Shown: one piece after another, positions 8,706-16,950 of the stretch | Layout: each line of letters starts with the position of its first letter | Numbering within the stretch: the stretch's first letter is position 1 | Assembly (NCBI RefSeq): GCF_000340475.1 | Contig: NZ_CM001792.1 | Coordinates: 1,262,659-1,326,658, forward strand | Length of the DNA: 64,000 nucleotides | Reading direction: 5' to 3' | From: Oceanobacillus kimchii X50 | GTDB lineage: Bacteria; Bacillota; Bacilli; Bacillales; Amphibacillaceae | Notes under the pieces: model-generated | What the model saw: the letters and a program-made list of their open reading frames with translations, nothing else | Told to the model about the DNA's origin: nothing | Database searches by the model: none | Made by a program: the position numbers and the translations under genes

Positions 8706-8719
8706 AGAACAAACGTTTG
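8706..8719. promoter_or_regulatory. LexA (DinR)-like box
   Basis: AGAAC AAAC GTTTG differs from the CGAAC-N4-GTTCG consensus at one inner base and one outer base. TATAAT (8699-8704) precedes it on the plus strand, the same layout as at the two yolD genes. It lies between the 49-residue peptide gene and a leader-like repeat, so its target is uncertain. Confidence 0.6.
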
Positions 8720-8732
8720 TAATAAACATATA

Positions 8733-8807
8733 GATGTAAATAAAAAATCGGCCTAAAAGGCCGATTTAATTTTAAAGAAAAAGAAGATAACTTATATGAA
8801 TATATTA
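8733..8807 (+). repeat. Terminator-containing direct repeat, copy A
   Basis: Seventy-five bases recur at 16995-17070 with about six differences. The copy contains the perfect hairpin AAATCGGCC/GGCCGATTT and then a purine-rich run with AGAAGATAACTTATATGAA. Confidence 0.75.
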
Positions 8808-9036
8808 ATAAATAATAGAAAATACAGATTTTTCAAACGTTGAATAAGTTACTGAACTTGTAAATCAGATTCAGGAGTTAGGTTAAAAAAATTGTTAAAT
8901 ACGCAGAGTCACTACTTCCCAAAGATATCACAGCATCGAATTGTGATGTTTTTTTAAACCAGACAGAAGCCAATGTGCTTTCCCTATAAATAATCCTTTT
9001 CCACATTCCGTTATAGGAAGTTGGAGGGGGGAAAGC

Positions 9037-9291
9037 ATGGAAATAGCAGCAGTAAAAGATTATATTTTAGCTTCCTTATATCAAGGGAAGAATCCAGCTT
9101 TTGTTGATTTTGGTGTAGAAAAAGAAACGTTTGCGGAAGCAGCGGAAGGTTTAGTTGATGACGATTTAATAGAAGATATTACCTTTAACCCATCATGTTT
9201 ACAACATGATGGGTTGTTTGTATATGTACGTTTTTATGTCGAGACGTTAGGGGGACGAGTATGCCAGAAACCAAGGAGATGGAAGAAATAA
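9037..9291 (+). CDS. Hypothetical protein of the prophage remnant
   Basis: 84 residues from an ATG preceded by GGAGGGGGGAAAGC, an excellent start. The first 50 residues are acidic and well-formed (VKDYILASLYQGKNPAFVDF, LVDDDLIEDITF). The remaining 34 are unlike the first part, and the junction coincides with a perfect 13-bp inverted repeat at 9187-9215. The gene lies just before the XhlA-like and holin relics, where phage structural or lysis genes are expected. I do not recognise the family; the C-terminus may not be original. Confidence 0.5.
   Translation: MEIAAVKDYILASLYQGKNPAFVDFGVEKETFAEAAEGLVDDDLIEDITFNPSCLQHDGLFVYVRFYVETLGGRVCQKPRRWKK
9187..9220 (+). terminator. Perfect 13-bp hairpin inside an ORF
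   Basis: AACCCATCATGTT (9187-9199) and AACATGATGGGTT (9203-9215) are perfect complements around a 3-base loop, followed by GTTTG. It looks like a terminator, yet lies inside the open frame of the 84-residue gene. Confidence 0.6.
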
Positions 9292-9320
9292 AGGAGTTTA
9301 TAACGTCCGTACAGATGTAA
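9261..9320 (+). pseudogene. XhlA-like gene, frameshifted 5' part
   Basis: ATG 9261, behind AGGGGGACGAGT, opens MPETKEMEEIKEFITSVQM and stops. In the next frame the DNA continues as VRTDVKVYKVELNGK and then joins the 69-residue XhlA-like ORF. Reading across two frame changes restores a normal XhlA-type N-terminal coiled coil, so the gene appears broken by small indels. Confidence 0.5.
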
Positions 9321-9341
9321 AAGTTTACAAGGTTGAGTTAA

Positions 9342-9551
9342 ATGGAAAATAGATCAATTACGGATATGAAGAAAACCGCAGAGAAAATAAAAAAGAGTGC
9401 TGCAGATTATCGTTCCAAGGAGAACGAAAAAGATATCGAAACCATTCAAAATAATAATAGGCGGTTAATGATTGCCCTAATCACCATGATTGGGGCTTTT
9501 GTATTTCAAATTTTGTATTTCTTATTATCATTTGTATTGGAGCTTAATTGA
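9342..9551 (+). CDS. XhlA-like lysis-accessory protein, C-terminal part open
   Basis: 69 residues: a helical, charged segment (MKKTAEKIKKSAADYRSKE) and one C-terminal membrane span (LITMIGAFVFQILYFLLSF). That is the architecture of XhlA, the membrane partner of the XhlB holin in PBSX-type phages. The ATG has only a weak site (AAGGTTGAG). The true start is probably the frameshifted fragment at 9261. A holin relic follows 16 bases later, as expected of a lysis cassette. Confidence 0.5.
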   Translation: MENRSITDMKKTAEKIKKSAADYRSKENEKDIETIQNNNRRLMIALITMIGAFVFQILYFLLSFVLELN

Positions 9552-9567
9552 AAGGGGGGTGAAAAGT

Positions 9568-9686
9568 ATGGATAAAGCTACAACTATTCGTACTATTGCG
9601 CTTACTATTACTTAGGTTAATATGTTGTTTCCAACTATGGATTACAACCAATTCCAGTTGTGAGTGAAGATTACAAAATAGTCTAA
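9568..9686 (+). pseudogene. Phage holin relic
   Basis: ATG 9568, behind AAAGGGGGGTG, encodes MDKATTIRTIALTIT, then a TAG, then VNMLF. After one frame change it reads NYGLQPIPVVSEDYK. This matches the start of the class II phage holins of Bacillus phages, which normally read VNM(L/A)L..NYG..PIPV. A nonsense codon and a frameshift mean no function. The strong binding site survives. Confidence 0.65.
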
Positions 9687-9733
9687 CGAATTTCTAAATG
9701 AACTAAAGATATTGTCCTGTGTTCCGATATTTA

Positions 9734-9753
9734 AACTATAAGGGTGTATAGTT
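9734..9753. promoter_or_regulatory. Inverted repeat before the DUF4832 gene
   Basis: AACTATA (9734-9740) and TATAGTT (9747-9753) are perfect complements, ending 23 bases before the start codon. The position suits an operator or a short leader hairpin. Confidence 0.4.
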
Positions 9754-9776
9754 AAAAAAACTAAATGGAGGTTAAG

Positions 9777-11930
9777 ATGAAACAGAGTACAAAAATTGTG
9801 AAATATTTCTTAGTTCTTGCTTTACTAATTACTTTAGCGGTAACACCTACAAATCTAAAAGTAAATGCCGTCCCTTTAGAAACCAATACAGTAATCGATG
9901 ATTTTGAAAACTATACCTCAGATGATGAGTTAAGAACAGCCTATAAACTTTGGTCATCATCTGAAGGTAGTGGTGTCGATTGGTCTTTAAGCCAAAAACA
10001 TGCTCATGATGGGGCAAACTCTATGCGTATCGTCCCGATTAAGCCTTTAGATGATTGGGTATCCTTAGCTTACAATTTCCCTGCGCGTGACTGGACAGAT
10101 TCTGCTGGTATTTCATTTTGGATACATAACGATGCGGACGAGCCATTAGCATTTAACTTGGATGTTAAATCCGAATCAAAGACATATGGTCAAGAAGGAA
10201 CTTTTAAGGCGTCCCTAAAAGAAGAAGGCGATGCATCATGGGAAGAGCATACTTTTAGCAGTATGTTGTCTGTTCCAGGAAATTTCACTGGACTTGTCCG
10301 CATTTCTTGGGATCAATTTACACAGAAAGCGTGGCAATGTCTACAAAGTTGTGAAAATGAGCTTAACCTGGGTTTAGTCAGTGGGTTTGAATTAGGCTAT
10401 AGTCCACAGGCTAATTCGAAGAATGAAATTTATATAGATTCTATTGGTCTATGGGGTACTTCCGAAGGCGGTGCGGGAGGGATTTTAGCACCTGTATGGG
10501 CAACTCCTTCAAATACGTTTAATCTGAATTATACACCGGCACCAATAGATAACCCATTAAAAGGATTTTTACCCTTTAGTGAATCGGCATCATGGCGAAC
10601 TGACTATAATCAGATACCTTACAGTTTGGAGTATTTCTATATACCTTTGAAGTATATAATGACAAACTTTAATGAATACGATTGGAGCAAGCTAGAGGCT
10701 AAAATCGATGATATCGCCTCAAGAGGAAATCAGGCAATTTTTAGAGTATACCTCGATTATCCAAATAAGCCAACAGGAATCCCTTCGTTTTTGCTTGATC
10801 TCGGATTGGAGACAAGAGACTACTCTTACTATAGCAATGGGGGATCTAATGGTACGAGTATGGCACCTGATTATAATGATGAGAATCTAATAACCGCCTT
10901 GTCACATTTTATTGAAGCCCTTGGAGATAAATATGATGGTGACCCAAGGATTGGTTTTATTCAAGCTGGATTAATTGGATTTTGGGGTGAATGGCATACT
11001 TATCCGCAGAATGGTACAACTTCACTTGGAAGTTGGGACGGTGAACTAGCTGAACACGAAAATGGCCGTGCAACTGATTGGATGCCTAGCTTGGCCAATC
11101 AAGAAGCTATTATGCAAAAGTTTAATGATTCCTTCGATGAAACAAAAATACTGGCACGCTATCCTAGTGAATTTAATCGTGACCTGAGTATCGGCTATCA
11201 CGATGATTCTTTTGCTTTTCAGACTTTGCCTTCTAGTCTAGGAGGGGAAGACTGGCACTTTGTCGGGCGACTGGAAGAAAATCAAGTTATGAACAAATGG
11301 AAAAAAGAGCCAATCGGCGGAGAAATGCGTCCCGAAATTCAAATGGATATGTGGGATAACGATCCACCTCAATACTTAGGTGATCCAATTGAAGGGGCTC
11401 AAGGAGAAGATTATTATAAAAGCGTGGAGCTAACTCACGTTTCCTGGCTGAAAATTCAAAACGTTTTTCAAATACCATTAGAAGAGGATGCACTCGAACG
11501 AGCGCGTGAAGGTTCACGTCGTTTAGGTTATGAATATTTTGTACCGAATGCCTATATGAACGTGGCTAATGGTCACTTGCAAGCAGCGATGGAAATTCAA
11601 AATACAGGTGTAGCTCCTTTCTATTATGATTGGAAAGTGGAAATCGCAGCAAGAGATGAAAACGGAAAAATTGAAGAGTGGACGACAGATTGGGATATAT
11701 CATACATCTTACCGAAGGAGGACGGAACAGAAGAAAATAATGGGGTTCTGATGGAGTGGTCTGGTGACATTTCGCAACTAAGTGAAGGCAGCTATGATAT
11801 TTTAGTTAACGTTGTTAACCCTTTATCAAATATGAACTCGAATGCTAAGACATTCCGTTTCGCTAATGAGGAGCAGGAAGAGAACGGGTGGCTGAACATT
11901 GGCCAAATCGAGATAAATGTTTCCCGTTGA
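9777..11930 (+). CDS. Secreted DUF4874/DUF4832 protein with N-terminal carbohydrate-binding-like domain
   Basis: 717 residues from ATG 9777, which has GGAGG eight bases upstream; the frame also has an ATG four codons earlier. A signal peptide (KYFLVLALLITLAVTPTNL) precedes a beta-rich region (about 40-235: VIDDFENYTSDDEL, ISFWIHNDADEPL) that resembles jelly-roll sugar-binding domains. From about 260, NPLKGFLPF and RVYLDYPNKPTGIP begin a DUF4874-type barrel containing GFWGEWHTYPQN, followed by the DUF4832 part. The family is glycosidase-like but has no proven activity. It is the largest cargo gene of the island. Confidence 0.75.
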   Translation: MKQSTKIVKYFLVLALLITLAVTPTNLKVNAVPLETNTVIDDFENYTSDDELRTAYKLWSSSEGSGVDWSLSQKHAHDGANSMRIVPIKPLDDWVSLAYNFPARDWTDSAGISFWIHNDADEPLAFNLDVKSESKTYGQEGTFKASLKEEGDASWEEHTFSSMLSVPGNFTGLVRISWDQFTQKAWQCLQSCENELNLGLVSGFELGYSPQANSKNEIYIDSIGLWGTSEGGAGGILAPVWATPSNTFNLNYTPAPIDNPLKGFLPFSESASWRTDYNQIPYSLEYFYIPLKYIMTNFNEYDWSKLEAKIDDIASRGNQAIFRVYLDYPNKPTGIPSFLLDLGLETRDYSYYSNGGSNGTSMAPDYNDENLITALSHFIEALGDKYDGDPRIGFIQAGLIGFWGEWHTYPQNGTTSLGSWDGELAEHENGRATDWMPSLANQEAIMQKFNDSFDETKILARYPSEFNRDLSIGYHDDSFAFQTLPSSLGGEDWHFVGRLEENQVMNKWKKEPIGGEMRPEIQMDMWDNDPPQYLGDPIEGAQGEDYYKSVELTHVSWLKIQNVFQIPLEEDALERAREGSRRLGYEYFVPNAYMNVANGHLQAAMEIQNTGVAPFYYDWKVEIAARDENGKIEEWTTDWDISYILPKEDGTEENNGVLMEWSGDISQLSEGSYDILVNVVNPLSNMNSNAKTFRFANEEQEENGWLNIGQIEINVSR

Positions 11931-12060
11931 AAATTAGGAGAATTGTGTAACCGCGCTGCCATTCTTTTAATAACTACCGAGCGTGGACCTGGATGATAAT
12001 GTAATATAACTTCAAAAATTCGTTATGTAAAATACGACTTTTAACGAGGTGGTATTTTTA

Positions 12061-12135
12061 ATGGATAAACTTACATTAAAAAATCATGTTTACTTGGAAC
12101 ATTATTTTGGTATAACAAGAACACACGTTCTGTAA
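12061..12135 (+). CDS. 24-residue leader-like ORF across the LexA box
   Basis: ATG 12061 follows GAGGTGG and opens MDKLTLKNHVYLEHYFG, ending at TAA 12135. The LexA box and the yolD promoter lie within its 3' half. It may be the surviving start of a lost gene rather than a working peptide. Confidence 0.3.
   Translation: MDKLTLKNHVYLEHYFGITRTHVL
12089..12131 (+). promoter_or_regulatory. yolD promoter with LexA box (copy 1)
   Basis: TTTACT (12089-12094), a 16-base spacer and TATAAC (12111-12116) are followed by AGAAC ACAC GTTCT at 12118-12131. The box matches the inner bases of the Bacillus LexA consensus GAAC-N4-GTTC and covers the probable transcription start, so DNA damage should induce the gene. 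Confidence 0.75.
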
Positions 12136-12160
12136 GTGGAGTGAAGTATAAAAGGGTAGT

Positions 12161-12523
12161 GTGAATGATCGAGGTTCAATCAAATGGACTGCTATGATGA
12201 TGCCAGAACATATAGAAATGCTAAAGGATTTGAAGAAGGAGCAAGTTAAAGTGAAACCCATAATTGATGAGCAAAAACAAGAAGAAATAAATTTTCAATT
12301 AAAAATGGGATTTAAGGATAACTTGTTAGTGGAAATTAAATATTATGAGAATGGGCATTTCTTGACATTTAAGGGGTATATTCAAAAAATGAACTATGAG
12401 AATAAACTGATTGAAGTAACTGAGGAGATTTATGAAAGGGAATTTATGAGGATAAAATATGAGGATATATTGGATGTTTTTATTATATGGGGTTTTCTTT
12501 TTGAGCGGAATATTCTTCTTTAA
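12161..12523 (+). CDS. yolD: YolD-like family protein (copy 1)
   Basis: 120 residues from GTG 12161 behind AAAGGG. NDRGSIKWTAMMMPEH is the signature of YolD-like proteins, which usually precede an UvrX/DinB-type Y-family polymerase and are SOS genes. No polymerase follows here; the gene is an orphan. The last residues (FIIWGFLFERNILL) are hydrophobic and overlap the 3' end of the convergent membrane gene by 41 bases, so the C-terminus may be a post-deletion extension. The second copy at 15572 ends earlier. Confidence 0.8.
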   Translation: MNDRGSIKWTAMMMPEHIEMLKDLKKEQVKVKPIIDEQKQEEINFQLKMGFKDNLLVEIKYYENGHFLTFKGYIQKMNYENKLIEVTEEIYEREFMRIKYEDILDVFIIWGFLFERNILL

Positions 12524-12740
12524 TAGTGAGTGAAAGTATGAATCCTGACAAATTAGAAATGAATGCTGTCGCATACAGTATAGCAGAATACATATTATTA
12601 AATTTAATACCAATATATAATGCTAAGATTCCAAGAAAGAGGTAGCTTAATACATAATAAAATCGAAATCTTTTCTTCTTTGATAAGATAGTAATAATTA
12701 TAATTGTCAAAAGCAGTATAGAAAAAGTAATTAACTCCAT
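12483..12740 (-). CDS. Small membrane protein of unknown function
   Basis: 85 residues, three hydrophobic segments (ITFSILLLTIIIITIL, VLSYLFLGILALYIGI, AILYATAFISNLSGFIL) and a polar tail. ATG 12740 follows AAAGGAGTGG, a good site. No family is recognised. It converges on and slightly overlaps the yolD-like gene. Confidence 0.5.
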   Translation of the reverse strand: MELITFSILLLTIIIITILSKKKRFRFYYVLSYLFLGILALYIGIKFNNMYSAILYATAFISNLSGFILSLTIKEEYSAQKENPI

Positions 12741-13000
12741 TCAACCACTCCTTTATACTGCAATAATAACTTGATATTGATGAATCCACAATATGTATTA
12801 AACAATCTTAATCAGTTATTTACAATAACTAAAATTAAAGAAGTAGCTATAAAAATTCCTCTCATGAGTAATTAAGGTAGTCTGACTAGAGGTAACCAAC
12901 ACTGCATAGGTAATAATGATTAGTTATTCACTTGATACTATTTAAATGTTAGGTCAAATGGAATATAATACTAATAAGACTTGAATAGGGAGGGGATTTT

Positions 13001-14383
13001 TTGAAGTTGAAATGGTATTTGCAAACATGGTTTATTAGTTTATGCTTTACTTTATCAATTTTAATTGTACCACTGATTTTAGGAATCATTCTATTATTAT
13101 TACATTATAAAGAAGTGAAAAAACAAAGTGAATTTTTTAATAATGATGAAAGATACCAAGCTGCCAATTTAGAAAAAACAGTACAGAAATTAGAAAGAGA
13201 AATTGAAAAATTAGAAAAAGAAAAAGAGGATAAAACATTAAAATTTGACAAACAGATGGAAGATAGGAAGTCTGAATTAGAGGTGGTTAAAAAAGAAATT
13301 ATTGATTATGAAGAAGAAGTTGCTATGCAGTCATTCGGATTTCATGATTATAAATATGTATTTGGTAGTTCAGAACTTTATAAAGCAAAATTAAATGAGA
13401 TTCGACAAAAACAAAAAGATATGGTAAAAGATGATATCGCAACCGAGTCCAAAACGTGGACTGTAGATGGTAATAAGAGAAAAGGTGAGTCATTGCGAAA
13501 AGAAAACGTAAAACTTGTTCTAAGGGCATTTAATCAAGAGTGCGACACGGCAATTTCTAAAGTTAAATTTAATAATTTGGAAATAGTTAAAAAGCAAATA
13601 TTAAAAGCTTTTGAACAGTTAAATAAAAATAGTAAAAATAAAGGTGTAATGATAAAAGTTGAGTATTTGGATTTAAAATTTGAAGAGTTAATACTATTTC
13701 ATGAGCACCAAGTTAAAAAAGAAGAGGAAAGAGAAGAGCAGAGACAGATTAGAGAACAAATGCGTGAGGAGAAAAAGGTTCAAGACGAGATTAAAAAAGA
13801 GCGCAAAAAGCTAGAAAAAGATGAAAAACATTTTACTAATGCTTTTGAGAAGTATAAAAAGCAACTTGAAGAGGCAAATACAGAAATTCATATTGAAATT
13901 GAGAAAAAGATGGCAGAAATTAAATTGCAACTTGAAAAGATAAAAAAGGAAAAAGAAGTAGTTGATTATAGAGAGCAGAATGCAAGAGCGGGGTATGTGT
14001 ACATAATCTCAAATATTGGCTCTTTTGGTGAAAATATATACAAGATTGGTATGACTAGAAGGCTAGAACCTATGGAAAGAATTAATGAGTTGGGTAGTGC
14101 TTCAGTTCCTTTTAATTTTGATGTGCATGCAATGATATTTTCTGACGATGCCCCAGACCTAGAGAATAAACTTCATAAGGCTTTTATTAATAAGCAAGTA
14201 AATAAAGTTAACACTAGAAAAGAATTTTTTGATGTCACATTAGAAGAAATTGTTGAGGTAGTTGAGAACAATTTTGATAAAACTGTTGAATTTACGAAAA
14301 TTGCAGAGGCTGAAGACTATCGCAAATCGTTAAAGATATCTGAGGGGAAAATTGATGAGGGTACAAATGTAATAGCGTCTTAA
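13001..14383 (+). CDS. Membrane-anchored DUF4041 protein with C-terminal GIY-YIG (T5orf172/MUG113) domain
   Basis: 460 residues from TTG 13001 with AGGGAGGGG upstream. One membrane span near residues 10-35 is followed by a coiled coil, the DUF4041 core (about 95-230: MQSFGFHDYKYVFGSSE, TWTVDGNKRKGES, VLRAFNQECD), a second long coiled coil, and from about 325 a GIY-YIG-type domain (GYVYIISN, YKIGMTRRLEPMER, LENKLHKAF). The domain pair is common in prophages and mobile islands. A nuclease activity is plausible but unproven. A terminator follows, so it is a single-gene unit. Confidence 0.82.
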   Translation: MKLKWYLQTWFISLCFTLSILIVPLILGIILLLLHYKEVKKQSEFFNNDERYQAANLEKTVQKLEREIEKLEKEKEDKTLKFDKQMEDRKSELEVVKKEIIDYEEEVAMQSFGFHDYKYVFGSSELYKAKLNEIRQKQKDMVKDDIATESKTWTVDGNKRKGESLRKENVKLVLRAFNQECDTAISKVKFNNLEIVKKQILKAFEQLNKNSKNKGVMIKVEYLDLKFEELILFHEHQVKKEEEREEQRQIREQMREEKKVQDEIKKERKKLEKDEKHFTNAFEKYKKQLEEANTEIHIEIEKKMAEIKLQLEKIKKEKEVVDYREQNARAGYVYIISNIGSFGENIYKIGMTRRLEPMERINELGSASVPFNFDVHAMIFSDDAPDLENKLHKAFINKQVNKVNTRKEFFDVTLEEIVEVVENNFDKTVEFTKIAEAEDYRKSLKISEGKIDEGTNVIAS

Positions 14384-14392
14384 ATTATTGGT

Positions 14393-14420
14393 AAGCCCCC
14401 ACAAAAGTGAGGGCTTTTTT
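14393..14420 (+). terminator. Terminator of the DUF4041/GIY-YIG gene
   Basis: AAGCCCCCAC AAAA GTGAGGGCTT followed by a T run. Confidence 0.85.
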
Positions 14421-14569
14421 GTTTTATTTATTTCAGTCAATGATAACCTGCTAATTTTTTCTTGCTGTTCTTACAGAAAATACCGTCAACTGCATCCTAA
14501 AAAAACAATGAAGTATCTTGCGATAAATGAGCTCTATGGATATTTTATTTAAGGATTGTTTAATTATTT

Positions 14570-14605
14570 AGTGGTTCCTTTTTTACAAAGGAACCACTTC
14601 TTATA
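14570..14605 (+). terminator. Strong isolated hairpin
   Basis: AGTGGTTCCTTT pairs perfectly with AAAGGAACCACT around a 5-base loop; TCTTATATTG follows. It lies between genes and may end a lost transcript or serve the minus-strand 65-residue gene. Confidence 0.6.
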
Positions 14606-14642
14606 TTGTGAAGTCTTTTTCTGAGTACATGTAAATATATTT

Positions 14643-14840
14643 TTAAAGCTTTTTTAAGTATATTGTAAAACCGATACTTATGATAAAGTAATACACACCT
14701 AGAATACCCAAATTGTCAATTAAAGTTGTTGAAAATGGATTTCCGCTTACAAAGGTTTTCCAAAGTATAGAGACTAAGCTAAACATAATAGGAATGGATA
14801 AAAAGAATCCAATAAAATATATCTTTAAGTTAGAGTTCAT
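14643..14840 (-). CDS. Small two-span membrane protein
   Basis: 65 residues from ATG 14840, behind AGGTGAT; a GTG three codons earlier is too close to that site. Two hydrophobic segments (YFIGFFLSIPIMFSLVSIL and LGILGVYYFIISIGFTIYL) flank a loop, with a KKL end. No family is recognised. Confidence 0.5.
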   Translation of the reverse strand: MNSNLKIYFIGFFLSIPIMFSLVSILWKTFVSGNPFSTTLIDNLGILGVYYFIISIGFTIYLKKL

Positions 14841-15130
14841 AATTATCACCTATCTAATAGTATTTATATTTATCTAATACACTTGGCAGAGTAATATGCG
14901 AAAGATGCTGTTAAGATCTAAACTTTCAAAGCATCAACCGCCATGCAAGATTTCTAACTAGCCATAAGAATGATTTCTCCATTATAGGAAGATAGTTTCT
15001 CGTTCACTATTATTTTTTCTAATTGACAAAAATTTTCACTATCTCAAATCTCTATACATAAAAACTAATAAACTTTTAAACCACTTACTTTCAAAATGCT
15101 TCTTTCCCCAAAAAATAGCTAAGGGGAGTT

Positions 15131-15217
15131 TTATTTTTTATTCTTTTTCTTTGAATCGAATAAACCAAATGCAACTGCAACAGCTATAACAATACCAACC
15201 CAACTACCAATACTCAT
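15131..15217 (-). CDS. 28-residue single-span membrane peptide
   Basis: ATG 15217 follows AGAGAGG. The product is MSIGSWVGIVIAVAVAFGL followed by FDSKKKNKK: one hydrophobic span and a short Lys-rich tail. Size and shape resemble type I toxin peptides or small membrane regulators. It lies 22 bases after the relic of a small basic protein, on the same strand. Confidence 0.5.
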   Translation of the reverse strand: MSIGSWVGIVIAVAVAFGLFDSKKKNKK

Positions 15218-15239
15218 AACTAACCTCTCTTTCTAGTAT

Positions 15240-15385
15240 TCGTTTTTTAGTGAATTTACTTAAAAATCTTTCTGCAGCACGTCCAGTAATTCGTCTGCCA
15301 ATTCGCTTACCTACTTTCCTTTCTTCACAGCCTCAACATCATTTCAAATACGTAAAAACTTGTATATGTTTGATTTTAAAACCAT
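15240..15385 (-). pseudogene. Relic of a small basic protein gene (copy inside the island)
   Basis: ATG 15385, behind AGAGGATATT, opens MVLKSNIYKFLRI and stops. In the next frame comes NDVEAVKKGK, and after a further frame change VGKRIGRRITGRAAERFL. A closely related relic lies at 18140-18263, so two copies of the same small Arg/Lys-rich gene have decayed here. Confidence 0.5.
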
Positions 15386-15509
15386 AATATCCTCTTATAT
15401 TTTCTTTTCTAATTTAACTTCATTCCTTATATGTTGATTTATTTCCTATTCTAATGAGTTGTTCACATAGGAGCAAGCGAATTTTAACAGGATTTCCACT
15501 TTTTTCGTG

Positions 15510-15552
15510 TTTACACTTGTTATTATATTGATATAATGAGAACAAACGTTCG
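15510..15552 (+). promoter_or_regulatory. yolD promoter with LexA box (copy 2)
   Basis: TTTACA (15510-15515), 16 bases, TATAAT (15532-15537), then AGAAC AAAC GTTCG at 15539-15552. The box lies just past the -10 element, in the same layout as at 12118. Confidence 0.8.
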
Positions 15553-15571
15553 TTAAAAGGAGAACAGGAAC

Positions 15572-15910
15572 ATGAGTATTAATGACAGAGGTAAAATAAA
15601 ATGGACATCTATGATGATGCCTGAACATACCGAGATGTTAAATCAATTAAAAGTAAAACAAAACAGAAAGAAGAAGCCTATACTTGATGAACAACAATTA
15701 GAAGAAAACGGATTTCAATTAATGATGGCACATAAGGACAATCTTTTAATAAATATAAAGTACTATAACAATTATGATTACCATAATACCAAAGGTTACA
15801 TTGATAAGATCAATTACCAAGATCAATATATTACTGTGGTTGAAAAGGTAGGCTTAGAGCATGAATTAAAAATAAATTTTAATGCGATTTTAAAAGTTAC
15901 TATTCTATAG
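15572..15910 (+). CDS. yolD: YolD-like family protein (copy 2)
   Basis: 112 residues from ATG 15572, behind AAAAGGAGAACAGG. It begins MSINDRGKIKWTSMMMPEH and is a clear paralogue of the 12161 gene. YolD-like proteins usually sit with a Y-family polymerase; none follows. The LexA box directly upstream implies SOS induction. A weak hairpin with stems GGCCTTATTC and GAATGCC follows the stop. Confidence 0.85.
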   Translation: MSINDRGKIKWTSMMMPEHTEMLNQLKVKQNRKKKPILDEQQLEENGFQLMMAHKDNLLINIKYYNNYDYHNTKGYIDKINYQDQYITVVEKVGLEHELKINFNAILKVTIL

Positions 15911-16056
15911 AAAAGGCCTTATTCTCGAAGAATGCCTAGTTTCGGCTAGGTTATACATCGATTTATTTGACTTTACTGATTAATTGCACTACGTTGATAA
16001 TGAGTTATTAAGGATAATATAAGGTTTTGAAGAGTACCAATAGGGATGGTGACAAA

Positions 16057-16899
16057 ATGACGTATGATTATGATGGAAATGGTGGATTGCTATGGAAGAT
16101 AGTAAATGGTGAGACAACTCTGTATGTACAAGGGATTATTCATGTAGGGCATGAGGATTTCTATCCACTTGCAAATGCAACTGAAGAGGCATATGATAGT
16201 GCAAATGTAATCCTTCCTGAAATTAATGTAGTAGAACCTGAAGTCAATGCAGAAGAAATCAATAATTTGGCGTTATTTAGTGAAGGTATGAATTTGGATA
16301 AAGTGTTGTCACCGAAGTCTTTAAAAAAACTTTCAAGTATTTTAGAAGCGCAGGAGTTATCTCTAGAGAACTTTAATAAATACCAACCTTGGTATATAGA
16401 AAGTATACTAGGGGCATTCATCAGGGAGAAAAGCGATTTAAGACCTGAGTATGGTGTTGATTTATATTTCCTTAAACGAGCCTTAGAAGATGGTAAAGAA
16501 ATTATTGAATTAGAAACAGTAGAAGATCAATATAATGTTTTTAGTAGCTACAATTTAGATACACAAGTCAAAATGTTAGAACATACGATAGAAACATTTG
16601 AACAACAAGCTGATTGGATTAACCAATTAGGATATAGCTGGGTACACAGTAATAGTAGTAGCAGTAAGGAAGAGCTAATTAATATTGTAACGAATGATCT
16701 TAATCGTGCTGATGATGAATATCACAAAGAAATGAATGACATTCGTAATATTAATATGGTAAACAAACTAGATGAAATACTACAGAGTGATAGTGGAAAG
16801 ACCTACTTTGTAATAGTCGGTTCTGGACATACTGTAATTGACCCAAGTTTTCCAAGTATACTTATAGAAAAAGGATATAATGTTAAAAGTATCTATTAA
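16057..16899 (+). CDS. TraB/GumN family protein lacking a signal peptide
   Basis: 280 residues from ATG 16057, behind GATGGTGAC; an in-frame TTG lies 30 bases earlier. Family motifs are present in order: VQGIIHVGHEDFYPL, LPEINV, RPEYGVDLYFLKRA, ELETVEDQ and the late GSGHTVIDP. These His/Glu residues form the predicted metal-dependent hydrolase site of TraB/GumN/TIKI proteins. Firmicute relatives that I recall are lipoproteins; here the frame starts at the mature domain, so the export signal seems missing. Substrate unknown. Confidence 0.75.
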   Translation: MTYDYDGNGGLLWKIVNGETTLYVQGIIHVGHEDFYPLANATEEAYDSANVILPEINVVEPEVNAEEINNLALFSEGMNLDKVLSPKSLKKLSSILEAQELSLENFNKYQPWYIESILGAFIREKSDLRPEYGVDLYFLKRALEDGKEIIELETVEDQYNVFSSYNLDTQVKMLEHTIETFEQQADWINQLGYSWVHSNSSSSKEELINIVTNDLNRADDEYHKEMNDIRNINMVNKLDEILQSDSGKTYFVIVGSGHTVIDPSFPSILIEKGYNVKSIY

Positions 16900-16950
16900 C
16901 ACGATGAAATAGATTAGAAGATATGATACTTAAATATAATTTTGGTGAGC

